From: Pseudohongiella nitratireducens | Lineage (GTDB): Bacteria; Pseudomonadota; Gammaproteobacteria; Pseudomonadales; Pseudohongiellaceae | Direction of reading: 5' to 3' | Assembly: GCF_001642735.1 (NCBI RefSeq) | Contig: NZ_LWHM01000030.1 | Location: 25,186 to 89,185 of the forward strand | Length of the DNA stretch: 64,000 nucleotides | Part shown: piece after piece, positions 55,614-64,000 of the stretch | Numbering within the stretch: position 1 is the stretch's first letter | Layout of the letters: every line of letters starts with the position of its first letter | Program-made: the position numbers and the translations under genes | The notes under the pieces: model-generated | Databases searched by the model: none | What the model was told of the DNA's origin: nothing | What the model saw: only the letters and a program-made list of their open reading frames with translations

Positions 55614-56225
55614 TCAGAGGCAGCCTTTCGTCGAGGGCACCACACCGGCGCTGCGTGGATCAATTTCCATGGCCATACGCAGTGCGCGACCAAAGGCCTT
55701 GAAGACAGTTTCTATCTGGTGGTGTGAATTTTTGCCACGCAGGTTATCCACATGCAGTGTCACCAACGCGTGATTGACGAACCCCTGAAAAAACTCATGA
55801 AACAGGTCAACGTCGAAGCCACCCACCGAGGCGCGGGTAAACGGCACATGGAATTCCAGGCCGGGGCGACCGGAAAAGTCGATAACCACGCGGGACAATG
55901 CTTCATCCAATGGCACATAAGCGTGCCCGTAGCGACGAATGCCCTTGCGGTCCAGTGCCTTGTTGAAAGCTTGCCCAAGCGTAATACCCAGATCTTCCAC
56001 CGTATGATGCGCATCAATCTCCAGATCACCTTTGGCATCAATTTCCAGATCAATCAGACCATGACGGGCGATCTGATCAATCATGTGATCCAGAAAAGGC
56101 AGACCGGTGCTGCATTGCAGCTGGCCACTGCCATCAAGATTAACGGAAACCTTGATCTGGGTTTCCTGTGTATTACGTTCTACCGATGCTTGTCGGCTTT
56201 GTTGCGAATCTGTTGCTGTTGCCAT
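55614..56225 (-). CDS. hisB: Imidazoleglycerol-phosphate dehydratase
   Basis: HisB (dehydratase only, without the phosphatase part of enteric HisB) converts imidazole glycerol phosphate to imidazole acetol phosphate with bound manganese. The 203-residue protein has the paired metal motifs [23 protein letters not shown] and [13 protein letters not shown], plus [13 protein letters not shown] [11 protein letters not shown]. The ATG at 56225 follows a strong GGAAAGG; a further 16 codons upstream are open. First gene of the his cluster; divergent from the kinase gene at 56406. Confidence 0.96.
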   Translation of the reverse strand: MATATDSQQSRQASVERNTQETQIKVSVNLDGSGQLQCSTGLPFLDHMIDQIARHGLIDLEIDAKGDLEIDAHHTVEDLGITLGQAFNKALDRKGIRRYGHAYVPLDEALSRVVIDFSGRPGLEFHVPFTRASVGGFDVDLFHEFFQGFVNHALVTLHVDNLRGKNSHHQIETVFKAFGRALRMAMEIDPRSAGVVPSTKGCL

Positions 56226-56405
56226 CAACCTTTCCCGAGTCGTCAGAATTACTACTATTATACGCCTCTGCACGCTGTCGCGGCCAGCCTATCTGGTGAA
56301 TGGGTACAACTCGTACTGAAGAAATGCATCGCCAACCTGCCTGTAAATATTTTCTCTCGCAGATGGTTGCTGTTAAGGTCTACCCAAAGTCTTACCGCGA
56401 ACCCA

Positions 56406-57815
56406 ATGCTGACGTTTAATACCACAAACAAGTTTTACACCATACGCCTGGCTCTGCTGGTGGGCGTTCTCGTGCCAGTCATCCTGGTAGTCGCCACCGT
56501 TGGCTCCTGGTCTCTGCGTCTGCTTGAACAGCAGGTCAACGCCCGCATGCAGCAGGATATCCAGCTAATTGCCGATGCCATTCGCCTGCCGTTGAGCTAC
56601 GCCATGGAGCAGGACAGGGTTGAGTCCATCAACCAGGCGCTGAACTCAGCATTTACCATTGACGTTGTTTACGGCGCCTACGTCTATGATGAAAATGGCG
56701 AAGAAATCGCTCGCAGTGGTCGTCGTGCAGCACGTGTCGAAACTGATCAGGCCGCAACACTGGCAGCCTCGGGCAACCAGCGCGGCGAGTTCTCCCAGGC
56801 TGGCAACGAGGAAATTTTTTCTTATTTTGTCCCGCTGACCGACACCGGTGGCCGCATTACCGGCCTGCTGCAACTGACGCGTCGTGGCAGTGACTTCGAG
56901 GATTATATTGCCGAGGTACGCACTATCGCCTGGATTTCTCTGGGTGCACTTTGCCTGGTACTGGCATTTATCGTTATTGCCGGCCACCACTTTGCCCTGG
57001 GGCGGCCGTTACGACGGATGTTAGAAGGCATGGGGCAGATTCGCGGCAAAGAGCCGCAACGGCGCCTGCACGTTGCCGGGCCATCAGAGATACGAACCAT
57101 CGCTGATGGCGTTAATAACATGCTCAACCGGGTCGAAAACTCTGAGAAACTGGCGACTATCGGCAGGCTGGCTGCGGGTGTTGCGCACGAACTCGGAAGT
57201 CCGCTGGCCGCACTCGATGGCAAAGCACAGCAGACTCTTCGTCATACCAGCGCAGACTCGAAAACCAGTCACAACCTGATTCAGATACGCCAGCAGGCAG
57301 CTCGTATGGAGACCATCATTCGCCAGTTGCTTGATTACGGCAGGGACAATCCGCTGCAGTGCGTCAGCCTTGATACCGAATCGCTGCTAAGACAGGCCTA
57401 TGAACATACTTTATCAGAATCCAGCCACTGGCAGGAACAGCCGCCACAGGTCTATTTCGAAGGCAAAAAACACCGCATTCTGGTTGACTCACTGCGTTTC
57501 GATCAAGCCATGTGCAACCTGTTGAGAAACGCCCTGCAGGCCAGCCATGGCAAAATCGGCATCAGTTGGCGTTCGGCTCGCATATTTGACCGAACCGGGA
57601 CTGAAATTGTTATTGAGGATGATGGGGACGGCGTCGCGGAGAGTGAGGCTGAACACCTGTTTGACCCTTTTTTCACCACTAAACCCATCGGCCAGGGCAC
57701 CGGGCTAGGACTGGCCGTGGCCAATGCTGCAATCAAAGATCACGGGGGTTCCATCGACGTAACGGAATCAAAGTGGGGCGGCGCACGTTTTACTATTTTC
57801 TTACCCGATTCCTGA
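56406..57815 (+). CDS. Membrane sensor histidine kinase of an NtrC-type system
   Basis: A 469-residue kinase: membrane helix about 14-35, a periplasmic sensor of about 130 residues (Cache-like in length; GAYVYDENGEEIARS is a strand-turn typical of such folds), second helix about 174-194, HAMP, HisKA with histidine 261 in GVAHELGSPLAAL, and an ATPase domain with NALQASHG, DDGDGV and GTGLGLAVANA. The open frame runs far upstream to 55752, but that part is antisense to hisB, so I take the ATG at 56406, although its Shine-Dalgarno is poor. The regulator gene starts 4 bp after the stop. Signal unknown. Confidence 0.88.
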   Translation: MLTFNTTNKFYTIRLALLVGVLVPVILVVATVGSWSLRLLEQQVNARMQQDIQLIADAIRLPLSYAMEQDRVESINQALNSAFTIDVVYGAYVYDENGEEIARSGRRAARVETDQAATLAASGNQRGEFSQAGNEEIFSYFVPLTDTGGRITGLLQLTRRGSDFEDYIAEVRTIAWISLGALCLVLAFIVIAGHHFALGRPLRRMLEGMGQIRGKEPQRRLHVAGPSEIRTIADGVNNMLNRVENSEKLATIGRLAAGVAHELGSPLAALDGKAQQTLRHTSADSKTSHNLIQIRQQAARMETIIRQLLDYGRDNPLQCVSLDTESLLRQAYEHTLSESSHWQEQPPQVYFEGKKHRILVDSLRFDQAMCNLLRNALQASHGKIGISWRSARIFDRTGTEIVIEDDGDGVAESEAEHLFDPFFTTKPIGQGTGLGLAVANAAIKDHGGSIDVTESKWGGARFTIFLPDS

Positions 57816-57819
57816 CATT

Positions 57820-59280
57820 ATGAGCCAAGACCAGAAAAACAGCAGCCCGGATCACGTTCTCATCGTTGAGGACGACATTCCGCTTCGAGAGTTGTTAGCA
57901 GAAGAGTTTACAGATGCTGGCTACCAGGTCAGCCAGGCCGGTGATGCCAGCATCGCCGCCAACATACTTAAAGACCATACGGTGCAACTGGTGGTCAGTG
58001 ACCTTCGGCTGCCCGGCAATGATGGCCTGACACTTCTGAAACATATACAGCAGGCTAATACCGGGAGCGGGCTTCCGTCTCCCGGGTTCATTATGATCAC
58101 AGCGTTTGGCACCATCGAACAGGCCGTGGACACACTCAAACAGGGCGCTGATGATTTTCTGACCAAGCCCATCAAACTGGATCACCTGCGCATCAGTGCA
58201 GAACGAGTCATCCAGCATCGCCGATTACAGGAAGAGCTGGCCCGCTACAAAGCCATTATCGAGGATCATCATATTTTCCACGGCATGCTGGGCAGCAGCC
58301 AGCCCATGCAGCGCCTGTTCAATACCATCAGCGCGGTGGCCCGGGCAGAAGGACCAGTGCTTATTTCTGGCGAAAGCGGTACAGGCAAGGAACTCATTGC
58401 CAGAGCCATTCATAAGGAAGGGGACCGCCGACAGTCGCCTTTTGTCGCCATCAACTGTGCCGGTATCCCACCAGAATTACTGGAAAGCGAATTATTCGGA
58501 CACACTGCCAGCGCTTTTACCGGCGCCGGCAAAGCCCGACCGGGTCTTTTTGCAGAGGCCGATGGGGGCAGCCTGCTTTTGGATGAAATTGGTGAAATGC
58601 CTCTGGAGATGCAAGCCAAGCTGCTGCGAATCCTTCAGGACGGAAGAATCAGACCGGTTGGGTCTGACCAGGAAAAACAGCTGAACGTCAGAATCCTGGC
58701 CGCCACCAACCGAGACCTGGAGAATGCGGTAAAAGAAGGCACATTTCGCGAAGATCTGTATTTTCGCTTGCAGACGTTTGCTATCACAGCCCCTACCCTG
58801 CGCGACCGTGGTGATGACCTGGATATGCTCATTTCGCACTTCATTCAGCGCACTAACCTGCAACAGGGTCGCAATATTCAAGGGGTTGCGGAGTCAGCGC
58901 TGGCAGCGCTGCGCCGTTACCATTTTCCTGGCAATGTGCGCGAACTCGCCAGCGCCATTGAGCGGGCTGTGACATTCAGTCAAAGCAACGACATCACTAT
59001 CCATGATTTGCCAGAGTCTTTGCACAAACCGGCCGATGCTTCACCTGACAGCACTGACCATTCCTTGATCTCTCAGTTACCTGACTTTCTGCAGTGGCAA
59101 CTCCAGGATACCGAGAACCCTGAAGAGTGGCAGGCACTTCAGGACCTCGAGCTTGCCTATATTCGCTATACGCTGGACAGGTTTGCAGGCAACAAACGCC
59201 AAACTGCAGCCGCTTTAGGCATCGGACGGCGCACGCTTTATCGCAAACTGGGCATTGAATCAGAAAGCAGCGATGCCTGA
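57820..59280 (+). CDS. Sigma-54-dependent response regulator (NtrC family)
   Basis: A 486-residue activator: receiver with phospho-acceptor D61 (VVSDLRLPG), AAA+ domain with Walker A GESGTGKEL and Walker B LLLDEIGEM, and a Fis-type helix-turn-helix (QTAAALGIGRRTLYRKL). The sigma-54 contact loop reads SAFTGA instead of GAFTGA, an uncommon change at its first position. It is coupled to the kinase upstream. The next gene downstream, a small secreted protein, has a -24/-12-like promoter and is a plausible target. Its regulon is otherwise unknown; nothing marks it as nitrogen-related, and NtrC itself is encoded at 7695. Confidence 0.93.
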   Translation: MSQDQKNSSPDHVLIVEDDIPLRELLAEEFTDAGYQVSQAGDASIAANILKDHTVQLVVSDLRLPGNDGLTLLKHIQQANTGSGLPSPGFIMITAFGTIEQAVDTLKQGADDFLTKPIKLDHLRISAERVIQHRRLQEELARYKAIIEDHHIFHGMLGSSQPMQRLFNTISAVARAEGPVLISGESGTGKELIARAIHKEGDRRQSPFVAINCAGIPPELLESELFGHTASAFTGAGKARPGLFAEADGGSLLLDEIGEMPLEMQAKLLRILQDGRIRPVGSDQEKQLNVRILAATNRDLENAVKEGTFREDLYFRLQTFAITAPTLRDRGDDLDMLISHFIQRTNLQQGRNIQGVAESALAALRRYHFPGNVRELASAIERAVTFSQSNDITIHDLPESLHKPADASPDSTDHSLISQLPDFLQWQLQDTENPEEWQALQDLELAYIRYTLDRFAGNKRQTAAALGIGRRTLYRKLGIESESSDA

Positions 59281-59384
59281 CTGACACAGCACAACAAACA
59301 CATGTGCCAGGGTGACACACAGAAAACAATCGCAGCAAATAACATTAATCACCACAAAACAAGCACCTACAAACCTCAATCATA

Positions 59385-59402
59385 TTGGCACAATGTTTGT
59401 AA
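59385..59402 (+). promoter_or_regulatory. Candidate sigma-54 promoter of the DUF4168 gene
   Basis: TTGGCAC (GG at 59387-59388), then TTTGTA, with GG-N10-GT spacing; consensus would be GG-N10-GC, so the -12 dinucleotide has one mismatch. The start would be near 59411, 26 bp before the ATG. It lies about 100 bp after the stop of the sigma-54 activator gene. Confidence 0.5.
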
Positions 59403-59437
59403 CGTTCAGGTTGTGATCATTTAACAAGGAGAACGTC

Positions 59438-59812
59438 ATGAAAAAGTTACTCACTCTGTCCGCAGTCGTCACCGCCGCTCTTCTGGCCGGGCCTGTTAGC
59501 GCCCAGCAGCAGCCTGCAGCACCAGCGCCAGCCCAGGCTCCTCAGATGGAAATAACGCCGGAAATCAAGGATAAGTTCATCGATGCCTATGTTGATATCA
59601 TGGAAATCCAGATGGACTATTCCGAGCAACTGGAGTCTGTATCAGACCAGGCAGTTGCCAATTCCATGCAACAGGAAGCACAGACCGAAATGCAGGAAGC
59701 CGTTGTTGATAATGAGTTAACCATCCAGCAATACAACCAGATTATCCAGATGGCCTCGACAGACCAGGAGCTGCAGCAGGAGCTACAAGCTGCCATTGAA
59801 GAAAACTCCTGA
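59438..59812 (+). CDS. Secreted DUF4168-like small protein
   Basis: A 124-residue protein with a clear Sec signal peptide (MKKLLTLSAVVTAALLAG, cleavage after VSA), a short Gln/Pro/Ala linker and a helical domain matching the DUF4168 pattern (KFIDAYVDIMEIQMDYSEQL, then EAVVDNELTIQQYNQIIQMA). Acidic and probably a periplasmic helical bundle. It follows a strong AAGGAG. Function of the family is unknown. Placed right behind a sigma-54 two-component pair and before an attenuator-like hairpin, it looks like a single-gene transcript. Confidence 0.8.
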   Translation: MKKLLTLSAVVTAALLAGPVSAQQQPAAPAPAQAPQMEITPEIKDKFIDAYVDIMEIQMDYSEQLESVSDQAVANSMQQEAQTEMQEAVVDNELTIQQYNQIIQMASTDQELQQELQAAIEENS

Positions 59813-59826
59813 TCCGGATTTTTCAG

Positions 59827-59850
59827 GTGGGCCCTGCTTCCCGGGCCCAC
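59827..59850 (+). terminator. Hairpin after the DUF4168 gene
   Basis: 8-bp perfect stem GTGGGCCC (59827-59834) with GGGCCCAC (59843-59850). The downstream T-run is poor, so it may act as a weak terminator or an mRNA-stabilising end. Confidence 0.5.
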
Positions 59851-60048
59851 TTACCGCTTCTTACCCGCTTCAAGAACAACCCACGCCCCCACCAGAAACA
59901 TCGCTCTACTCCAGCTCCGGAGCGGTCAGACAAAGCCTACGTCACCAGCGTTATCAAGCCCCGGTAACGTTTCGCATTCACACGCATTCGTGAGACAATC
60001 CGAACTCAGGTTTCCAATCTTTCCGCCCGCACGACTGGTAATATAATC

Positions 60049-62034
60049 ATGAGCAGATTATTGAAATTTATCATTTTTTCCATCGCCGGCCTGGTTGTTG
60101 CCCTGGCCGTTGCAGTCTATGTACTACTGGCCGTCATTGATCCAAACCGTTACCGCAGTGCCATCCAGACAGTGGTACTGACGCAGACCGGCCTCCAGGC
60201 GGAGCTGGCTGGCGAGATGAGCTGGACCTTTCGCCCCACTTTCGGGCTGGAACTGAACGATGTCCGTCTGTCGGCCCCAGAAAGTCGCCAGGAACTGGCT
60301 TCATTTTCGTCAGTCGCGCTGAACATCAACCCGGCTGGTTTGTTCAGCGGCCAGCTAAATATCGAAGAGTTCAGCGCCGCAGACCTTCATGTTAACTGGT
60401 TCATTGACAACCAGGGCAACAGCAACTGGCCAATGCCGACACCAGCAGAAACTCAGCCAGAACCTGCCTCGGAAGATAGCGGCGACACTTCTGTCGACCT
60501 GAACATCAACCGCTTCGGCATCAGCAATGCCAGCATTGATTACCGCAATGCCGCAACCAGCCAGAATTTCAGCTTGCGCAACATTGACCTGCAAAGCCGC
60601 AACAGCAACTTCACAGGACAGGCATTCCCACTCAATGCCACTGTTCGGATGATCAACGAAGATACCAGTCGCGAAATCGCGGTTGAGCTCGATATGAACA
60701 CCCAACTGGATCTGGCAGCGGGTACGCTGTCAATCGAGGATATGACGCTAGCCCTCAGCCCATTGCGCCTCACAGGCGAACTCCATCTGACCGGGCTGAA
60801 TGGTGATAATCTGCGCTGGCGAACGCAACTGGCCAGCAATACTTTTAACATGAGTTATTTGCTGGAGAACTTTGTTGCCATGGACCAGGATGCCATGCCA
60901 GCTCCCGACGCCCAACAGATCTCGATTCAGGACTTCCGCGCTGAGGGGGACAATGGCGGTGCCACCGTAACATCGGCCAACCTGCTCGTGAATGGCGCCC
61001 CTGTAGGCGGACGCGCCGATGTTCTGTTTGCGACCGGTGACCGCCCGATGATGATCGGGTACAGCCTGCAGGGCGGCAACCTGAGTCTGGACGACTGGCT
61101 GGCCAGCAGCTCAGAAACTGACGATGCCCCGCCGGTTCCGGCAGAAGAAGCTGAACTGCCCTTTGACCTCATCACTGATATCAATTTCCGCGGTGAGCAC
61201 CAGTTTGACAGCCTGACAGCAGCAGGCTTCACCCTCTCCCCGCTGCAGTTCACCCTGCTTGGCCGTGATGGTCTCATGCAACTGGAGACTCAGGAAGTCG
61301 GCTTCTACGATGGCAGCATTGCTCTCCAGGGTCAGATCAATGCCAATCAGCAACCGCCTCAAATCGAACTGAACACCGAGATGAGCGACGTCAGTGCGAC
61401 GACCATGGCACGTGACTTTCCTCAACTCAGCTTTTTCACCGGCCGCTTCAACCTGACCGGCAATCACACCCTGGCCGGTGCTACGACCACGGACCTGATC
61501 AATTCTATCGATGGCGCCACGCAACTGCAGGTCGAGGACAGTTCCGTGGACATCACCATGATCAAAGAAGTGTTCACGGCTATTTCAGTACTTAACCCGG
61601 AAGGCAACATTGCCGCCCAGTGGCCAGATGTAGTGCGCTTTACTGATGCTGAACTGTTGCTGATGTTCAACGATGGCCTGGCCGCCAACCAGGAGGTCAG
61701 CCTTCGCCTGGATAACCTGGACATCAATGGCAGCGGCGGACTTAACCTGACAGAAGGTGCGTTTGATTACCGCATGAACGTGACCATGCTGGGTGAACCT
61801 GCCACGCAAAGCATTCCGGTTCAGGAAAAATACCAGAATATTGCCTGGCCGGTTCGCTGCGAAGCCGAGTTTACTGATGCTGCCTTGCAGTACTGTCGCC
61901 CGGATTTGCAGGAGGTACGTGATGTGTTTGCCGATATGGCACGAAACGCCATCGAAGAACGCGCCACTGAAGCCGTTACGGAACAGGTAGACCGTCTGCG
62001 TAACCGCATTCAGGACTTCTTTCAGCAAGACTAG
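60049..62034 (+). CDS. AsmA family protein
   Basis: A 661-residue protein with one N-terminal membrane helix (about 6-28) and a long periplasmic part. The start of the periplasmic domain ([15 protein letters not shown], then [10 protein letters not shown]) and the C-terminal AsmA block ([36 protein letters not shown]) are the family marks. AsmA-like proteins form bridge-like beta-groove structures thought to move phospholipids between membranes; E. coli AsmA is 617 residues. No good Shine-Dalgarno is seen, but the ATG gives the expected N-terminus. The following mutY starts 9 bp on, so the two are probably cotranscribed, as in many Gammaproteobacteria. Confidence 0.92.
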   Translation: MSRLLKFIIFSIAGLVVALAVAVYVLLAVIDPNRYRSAIQTVVLTQTGLQAELAGEMSWTFRPTFGLELNDVRLSAPESRQELASFSSVALNINPAGLFSGQLNIEEFSAADLHVNWFIDNQGNSNWPMPTPAETQPEPASEDSGDTSVDLNINRFGISNASIDYRNAATSQNFSLRNIDLQSRNSNFTGQAFPLNATVRMINEDTSREIAVELDMNTQLDLAAGTLSIEDMTLALSPLRLTGELHLTGLNGDNLRWRTQLASNTFNMSYLLENFVAMDQDAMPAPDAQQISIQDFRAEGDNGGATVTSANLLVNGAPVGGRADVLFATGDRPMMIGYSLQGGNLSLDDWLASSSETDDAPPVPAEEAELPFDLITDINFRGEHQFDSLTAAGFTLSPLQFTLLGRDGLMQLETQEVGFYDGSIALQGQINANQQPPQIELNTEMSDVSATTMARDFPQLSFFTGRFNLTGNHTLAGATTTDLINSIDGATQLQVEDSSVDITMIKEVFTAISVLNPEGNIAAQWPDVVRFTDAELLLMFNDGLAANQEVSLRLDNLDINGSGGLNLTEGAFDYRMNVTMLGEPATQSIPVQEKYQNIAWPVRCEAEFTDAALQYCRPDLQEVRDVFADMARNAIEERATEAVTEQVDRLRNRIQDFFQQD

Positions 62035-62042
62035 CCCTGGGG

Positions 62043-63287
62043 ATGAAGCATTATCAAACCCCGTTAACCCAGGCCGGCGAATCGGCCCCCGCGCCGGCAG
62101 ACACCCTGACAACTGCCGGAGCATCGCTGGTGAATGCTGATGCTGTACTGCGCTGGTTCGATCGGCACGGTCGCCACGACCTGCCCTGGCAGCACGATCG
62201 CACGCCTTACCGTGTCTGGGTGTCTGAAATCATGCTACAGCAGACTCAGGTCGCCACCGTTATCGATTACTACAACCGGTTTATGGCCCGCTTCCCCGAT
62301 GTACAGACACTGGCAGCTGCCGGTATTGATGAAGTCCTGCACCTTTGGACCGGGCTCGGCTACTATGCCCGCGCCAGAAACCTGCACCGCTGCGCGCAAA
62401 CGGTTGCTGGGTCGTTTCAAGGCCACTTTCCGGACACGCTGGAAGGACTGGAAGCACTGCCCGGCATTGGTCGCTCCACTGCAGGTGCCATCCTGTCTTT
62501 GGGCTCAGGCAAGTATGGCGTCATCCTTGATGGTAACGTAAAGCGTGTGCTCTGCCGGGTTCATGCGATTGATGCCTGGCCAGGCAAGACGAGCACGCTG
62601 AAAAAGCTCTGGCAGATCGCTGAACAAGCCACGCCGAACAAACGCGTCGCTGCTTACAACCAGGCTATGATGGATCTGGGAGCGACTGTCTGCCGGCGCG
62701 GCAAACCGGACTGCGCCAGATGCCCGCTCAACGACATTTGCCAGGGGTTGCACCTGGGTATTGCTGACAAGCTGCCCGTCAGCAAACCCAAAAAAGCGCT
62801 GCCCCGACGTCAGACCTGCATGCTGATTTTCCAGACCCGCGATCAGGTGCTTATGTACCGGCGTCCGGCCAGCGGTATTTGGGGCGGCCTGTGGAGCTTC
62901 CCGGAAATCCCACTGGCTGACGCAAACGACAAGCCCGCCAGCAAAACAGACGTCAGTAAGCATTTACCAACCAGTAATGCATGGAAAGATATGGTGATTG
63001 ACGATATCGTCGAGCATACTTTCAGCCATTTTCATCTGCGTATCTATCCCGCCGTGTACCAGGGAAAGGACAAACTTCAACTCCCTGCCACTGTAGCGGA
63101 GTTGACCGGTAACGAAGAGTTACGCTGGGTTGATGTCGCACAAGTCCTGGCCCAAACCAGTACAATACAGAGATCAGAGCCGCAGATATCAGAACCACCT
63201 GGACCAGCAGATAGTGGCGACTCAAATCTGGGCCTGGCTGCCCCGGTCAAAAAACTGCTGGAACGAATCGCGTCGGCATCACCGTAA
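62043..63287 (+). CDS. mutY: Adenine DNA glycosylase
   Basis: MutY removes adenine mispaired with 8-oxoguanine. The 414-residue protein has the HhH-GPD core with catalytic E62 ([13 protein letters not shown]) and D163 ([10 protein letters not shown]), the LPGIG hairpin, the four-cysteine iron-sulfur loop in [17 protein letters not shown], and a C-terminal NUDIX-like 8-oxoG recognition domain ([27 protein letters not shown]). Compared with E. coli the N-terminus is 25 residues longer, so a later start such as the GTG near 62130 is possible, though the ATG has GGGG just before it. Upstream of yggX, the usual pairing. Confidence 0.96.
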   Translation: MKHYQTPLTQAGESAPAPADTLTTAGASLVNADAVLRWFDRHGRHDLPWQHDRTPYRVWVSEIMLQQTQVATVIDYYNRFMARFPDVQTLAAAGIDEVLHLWTGLGYYARARNLHRCAQTVAGSFQGHFPDTLEGLEALPGIGRSTAGAILSLGSGKYGVILDGNVKRVLCRVHAIDAWPGKTSTLKKLWQIAEQATPNKRVAAYNQAMMDLGATVCRRGKPDCARCPLNDICQGLHLGIADKLPVSKPKKALPRRQTCMLIFQTRDQVLMYRRPASGIWGGLWSFPEIPLADANDKPASKTDVSKHLPTSNAWKDMVIDDIVEHTFSHFHLRIYPAVYQGKDKLQLPATVAELTGNEELRWVDVAQVLAQTSTIQRSEPQISEPPGPADSGDSNLGLAAPVKKLLERIASASP

Positions 63288-63331
63288 TGGCCTGATGCGC
63301 TATACTGAACACAAGCTCAACTGGAGATGTT

Positions 63332-63607
63332 ATGTCCCGCACCGTATTCTGCAAAAAGTACCAACAAGACCTGCCCGGTCTGCCCATGCCTCCTTATCCC
63401 GGCGCCAAAGGACAGGAAATCTATAACAACGTCTCGCTGAAAGCCTGGCAGGAATGGCAAAAACAACAGGTCATGCTGATCAACGAAAAACAGCTGAACA
63501 TGGCCTCCGCTGATGACCGCCAGTATCTGCAGGAACAGATGGACCGCTTCATGAACAACGAATCACACGACAAGGCCAGCGGATACGTCGCCCCTGACTC
63601 GGAATAA
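63332..63607 (+). CDS. yggX: Iron-trafficking/oxidative-protection protein YggX
   Basis: A 91-residue YggX-family protein that protects iron-sulfur clusters from oxidants and is thought to handle Fe(II). N-terminal [15 protein letters not shown] with the conserved cysteine, then [19 protein letters not shown] and [16 protein letters not shown] are family blocks. The ATG follows GGAG. 44 bp after mutY and ahead of the tRNA; the pairing fits base repair and iron-sulfur protection (MutY carries a cluster). Confidence 0.95.
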   Translation: MSRTVFCKKYQQDLPGLPMPPYPGAKGQEIYNNVSLKAWQEWQKQQVMLINEKQLNMASADDRQYLQEQMDRFMNNESHDKASGYVAPDSE

Positions 63608-63708
63608 GCACAAAAAATGCGCAACAATTGCCTGCCCGCACTTGACTCAAAGCGCAGCAACAGGTTTAATACGCGCCTTGTCGGCTTCACGCCACAAAAT
63701 ACAGATTT

Positions 63709-63784
63709 GCCCGGATAGCTCAGTCGGTAGAGCAGAGGATTGAAAATCCTCGTGTCGGTGGTTCGATTCCGCCTCCGGGCACCA
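63709..63784 (+). tRNA. tRNA-Phe (GAA)
   Basis: A 76-nt cloverleaf: acceptor GCCCGGA with TCCGGGC, D-arm GCTC...GAGC, anticodon stem GAGGA/TCCTC with loop TTGAAAA (anticodon GAA), T-arm GGTGG TTCGATT CCGCC, discriminator A and encoded CCA. All stems pair fully. Followed 7 nt on by a rho-independent terminator. Confidence 0.98.
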
Positions 63785-63822
63785 GATACATAAAAGCCTC
63801 GCACTAGCGGGGCTTTTTTGTG
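63766..63822 (+). repeat. tRNA-Phe 3' end/terminator direct repeat, first copy
   Basis: 57 bp comprising the end of the tRNA-Phe gene from within the T-arm, its CCA, and the whole terminator. Identical to 63944-64000. Repeats of a tRNA 3' end are the usual mark of a site-specific integration (attL/attR). Confidence 0.9.
63792..63819 (+). terminator. Terminator of tRNA-Phe
   Basis: AAAAGCC-T-CGC, ACTA loop, GCG-G-GGCTTTTTT: a compact GC hairpin with an A-run before and a T-run after. Confidence 0.85.
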
Positions 63823-63866
63823 TCTGGAGTTCGGTGGCCGGATGAGAATCACCGACCTGGTTCGAA

Positions 63867-63938
63867 ACATTGCGCCAGCAATGTAAAACGAGCGCGCCAG
63901 CGCGAAGCCCGCAGGGGACAAACAGCCCTAAGCTGTTT
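63867..63938. repeat. Three short hairpins between the tRNA repeats
   Basis: Consecutive perfect dyads: ACATTGC/GCAATGT around GCCA (63867-63884), GCGC/GCGC around GCCA (63892-63903), and AAACAGC/GCTGTTT around CCTAA (63920-63938). No ORF is credible here. They fill most of the 121-bp spacer between the two tRNA-derived repeats. Confidence 0.65.
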
Positions 63939-63943
63939 GGATT

Positions 63944-64000
63944 ATTCCGCCTCCGGGCACCAGATACATAAAAGCCTCGCACTAGCGGGGCTTTTTTGTG
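63944..64000 (+). repeat. tRNA-Phe 3' end/terminator direct repeat, second copy
   Basis: Exact copy of 63766-63822, 178 bp downstream, cut by the window end. It lacks the 5' part of the tRNA, so it is not a second gene. Either an attachment-site half or one unit of a small tandem duplication. Confidence 0.9.

Noticed and set aside
55752..56405. Long in-frame N-terminal extension of the sensor kinase
   Set aside because: It runs antisense through hisB and has no kinase or membrane features before 56406, so it is an open frame by chance.
63421..63982. Minus-strand open frames across the tRNA and its repeats
   Set aside because: They are antisense to yggX and tRNA-Phe. Translations of this kind are a well-known artefact of reading through tRNA genes; no start signal or family match is visible.

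Overview
The window is a chromosomal segment from a Gammaproteobacterium, probably a marine, aerobic, pilus-bearing one. The evidence is gene order and protein families typical of that class: glnA-ntrB-ntrC, gpmI-envC-ctp-yibQ divergent from yibN and secB, hisBHAF, mutY-yggX next to tRNA-Phe, and a complete mannose-sensitive haemagglutinin (MSHA) type IV pilus locus of the Vibrio/Shewanella/Pseudoalteromonas kind. No species can be named from the sequence alone.

Layout. 1-428: C-terminal end of a TonB-dependent receptor. 488-4499 (minus): typA-dtd and thiI. 4500-9122 (plus): the nitrogen-control block glnA, ntrB, ntrC, with two NtrC sites and a textbook sigma-54 promoter upstream of glnA. 9137-14710 (plus): a PhoD-like phosphatase and a three-gene ABC-2 export system with a GldG-type auxiliary protein. 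14711-15443: a gene-free stretch between convergent genes, filled with long nested inverted repeats. Two inverted 125-nt copies share a skeleton, carry different but self-complementary arms, and lie beside a decayed third copy. 15444-17458 (minus): an OmpR-type two-component pair. 17567-20692: an ABC-F protein (YheS type) and a periplasmic HtrA-like protease.

20810-45997 (minus) is the MSHA pilus locus, read from high to low coordinates: mshI, a PilN-like gene, mshJ, K, L, M, N, E, G, F, one major pilin, then mshC, D, O, P and a 10.1-kb mshQ. MshI/PilN-like/MshJ/MshK/MshL would form the envelope-spanning assembly complex. MshM and MshE are ATPases, MshE with a tandem cyclic-di-GMP-binding motif. 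MshG is the inner-membrane platform, the pilin and minor pilins build the fibre, and MshQ is probably the very large tip or surface adhesin. A small gene of DUF4177 type lies on the opposite strand between mshP and mshQ.

46187-53310: trmL, secB, a YibN-type rhodanese, gpmI, envC, a C-terminal processing protease and yibQ (cell envelope and central metabolism). 53356-56225 (minus): hisB-hisH-hisA-hisF. 56406-59812 (plus): a membrane histidine kinase, a sigma-54 activating response regulator, and a small secreted DUF4168 protein with a -24/-12-like promoter of its own. 60049-63607: an AsmA-family protein, mutY and yggX. The window ends with tRNA-Phe and its terminator. The last part of the tRNA and the terminator are repeated exactly 178 bp further on, running off the window edge, which looks like an attachment-site duplication.
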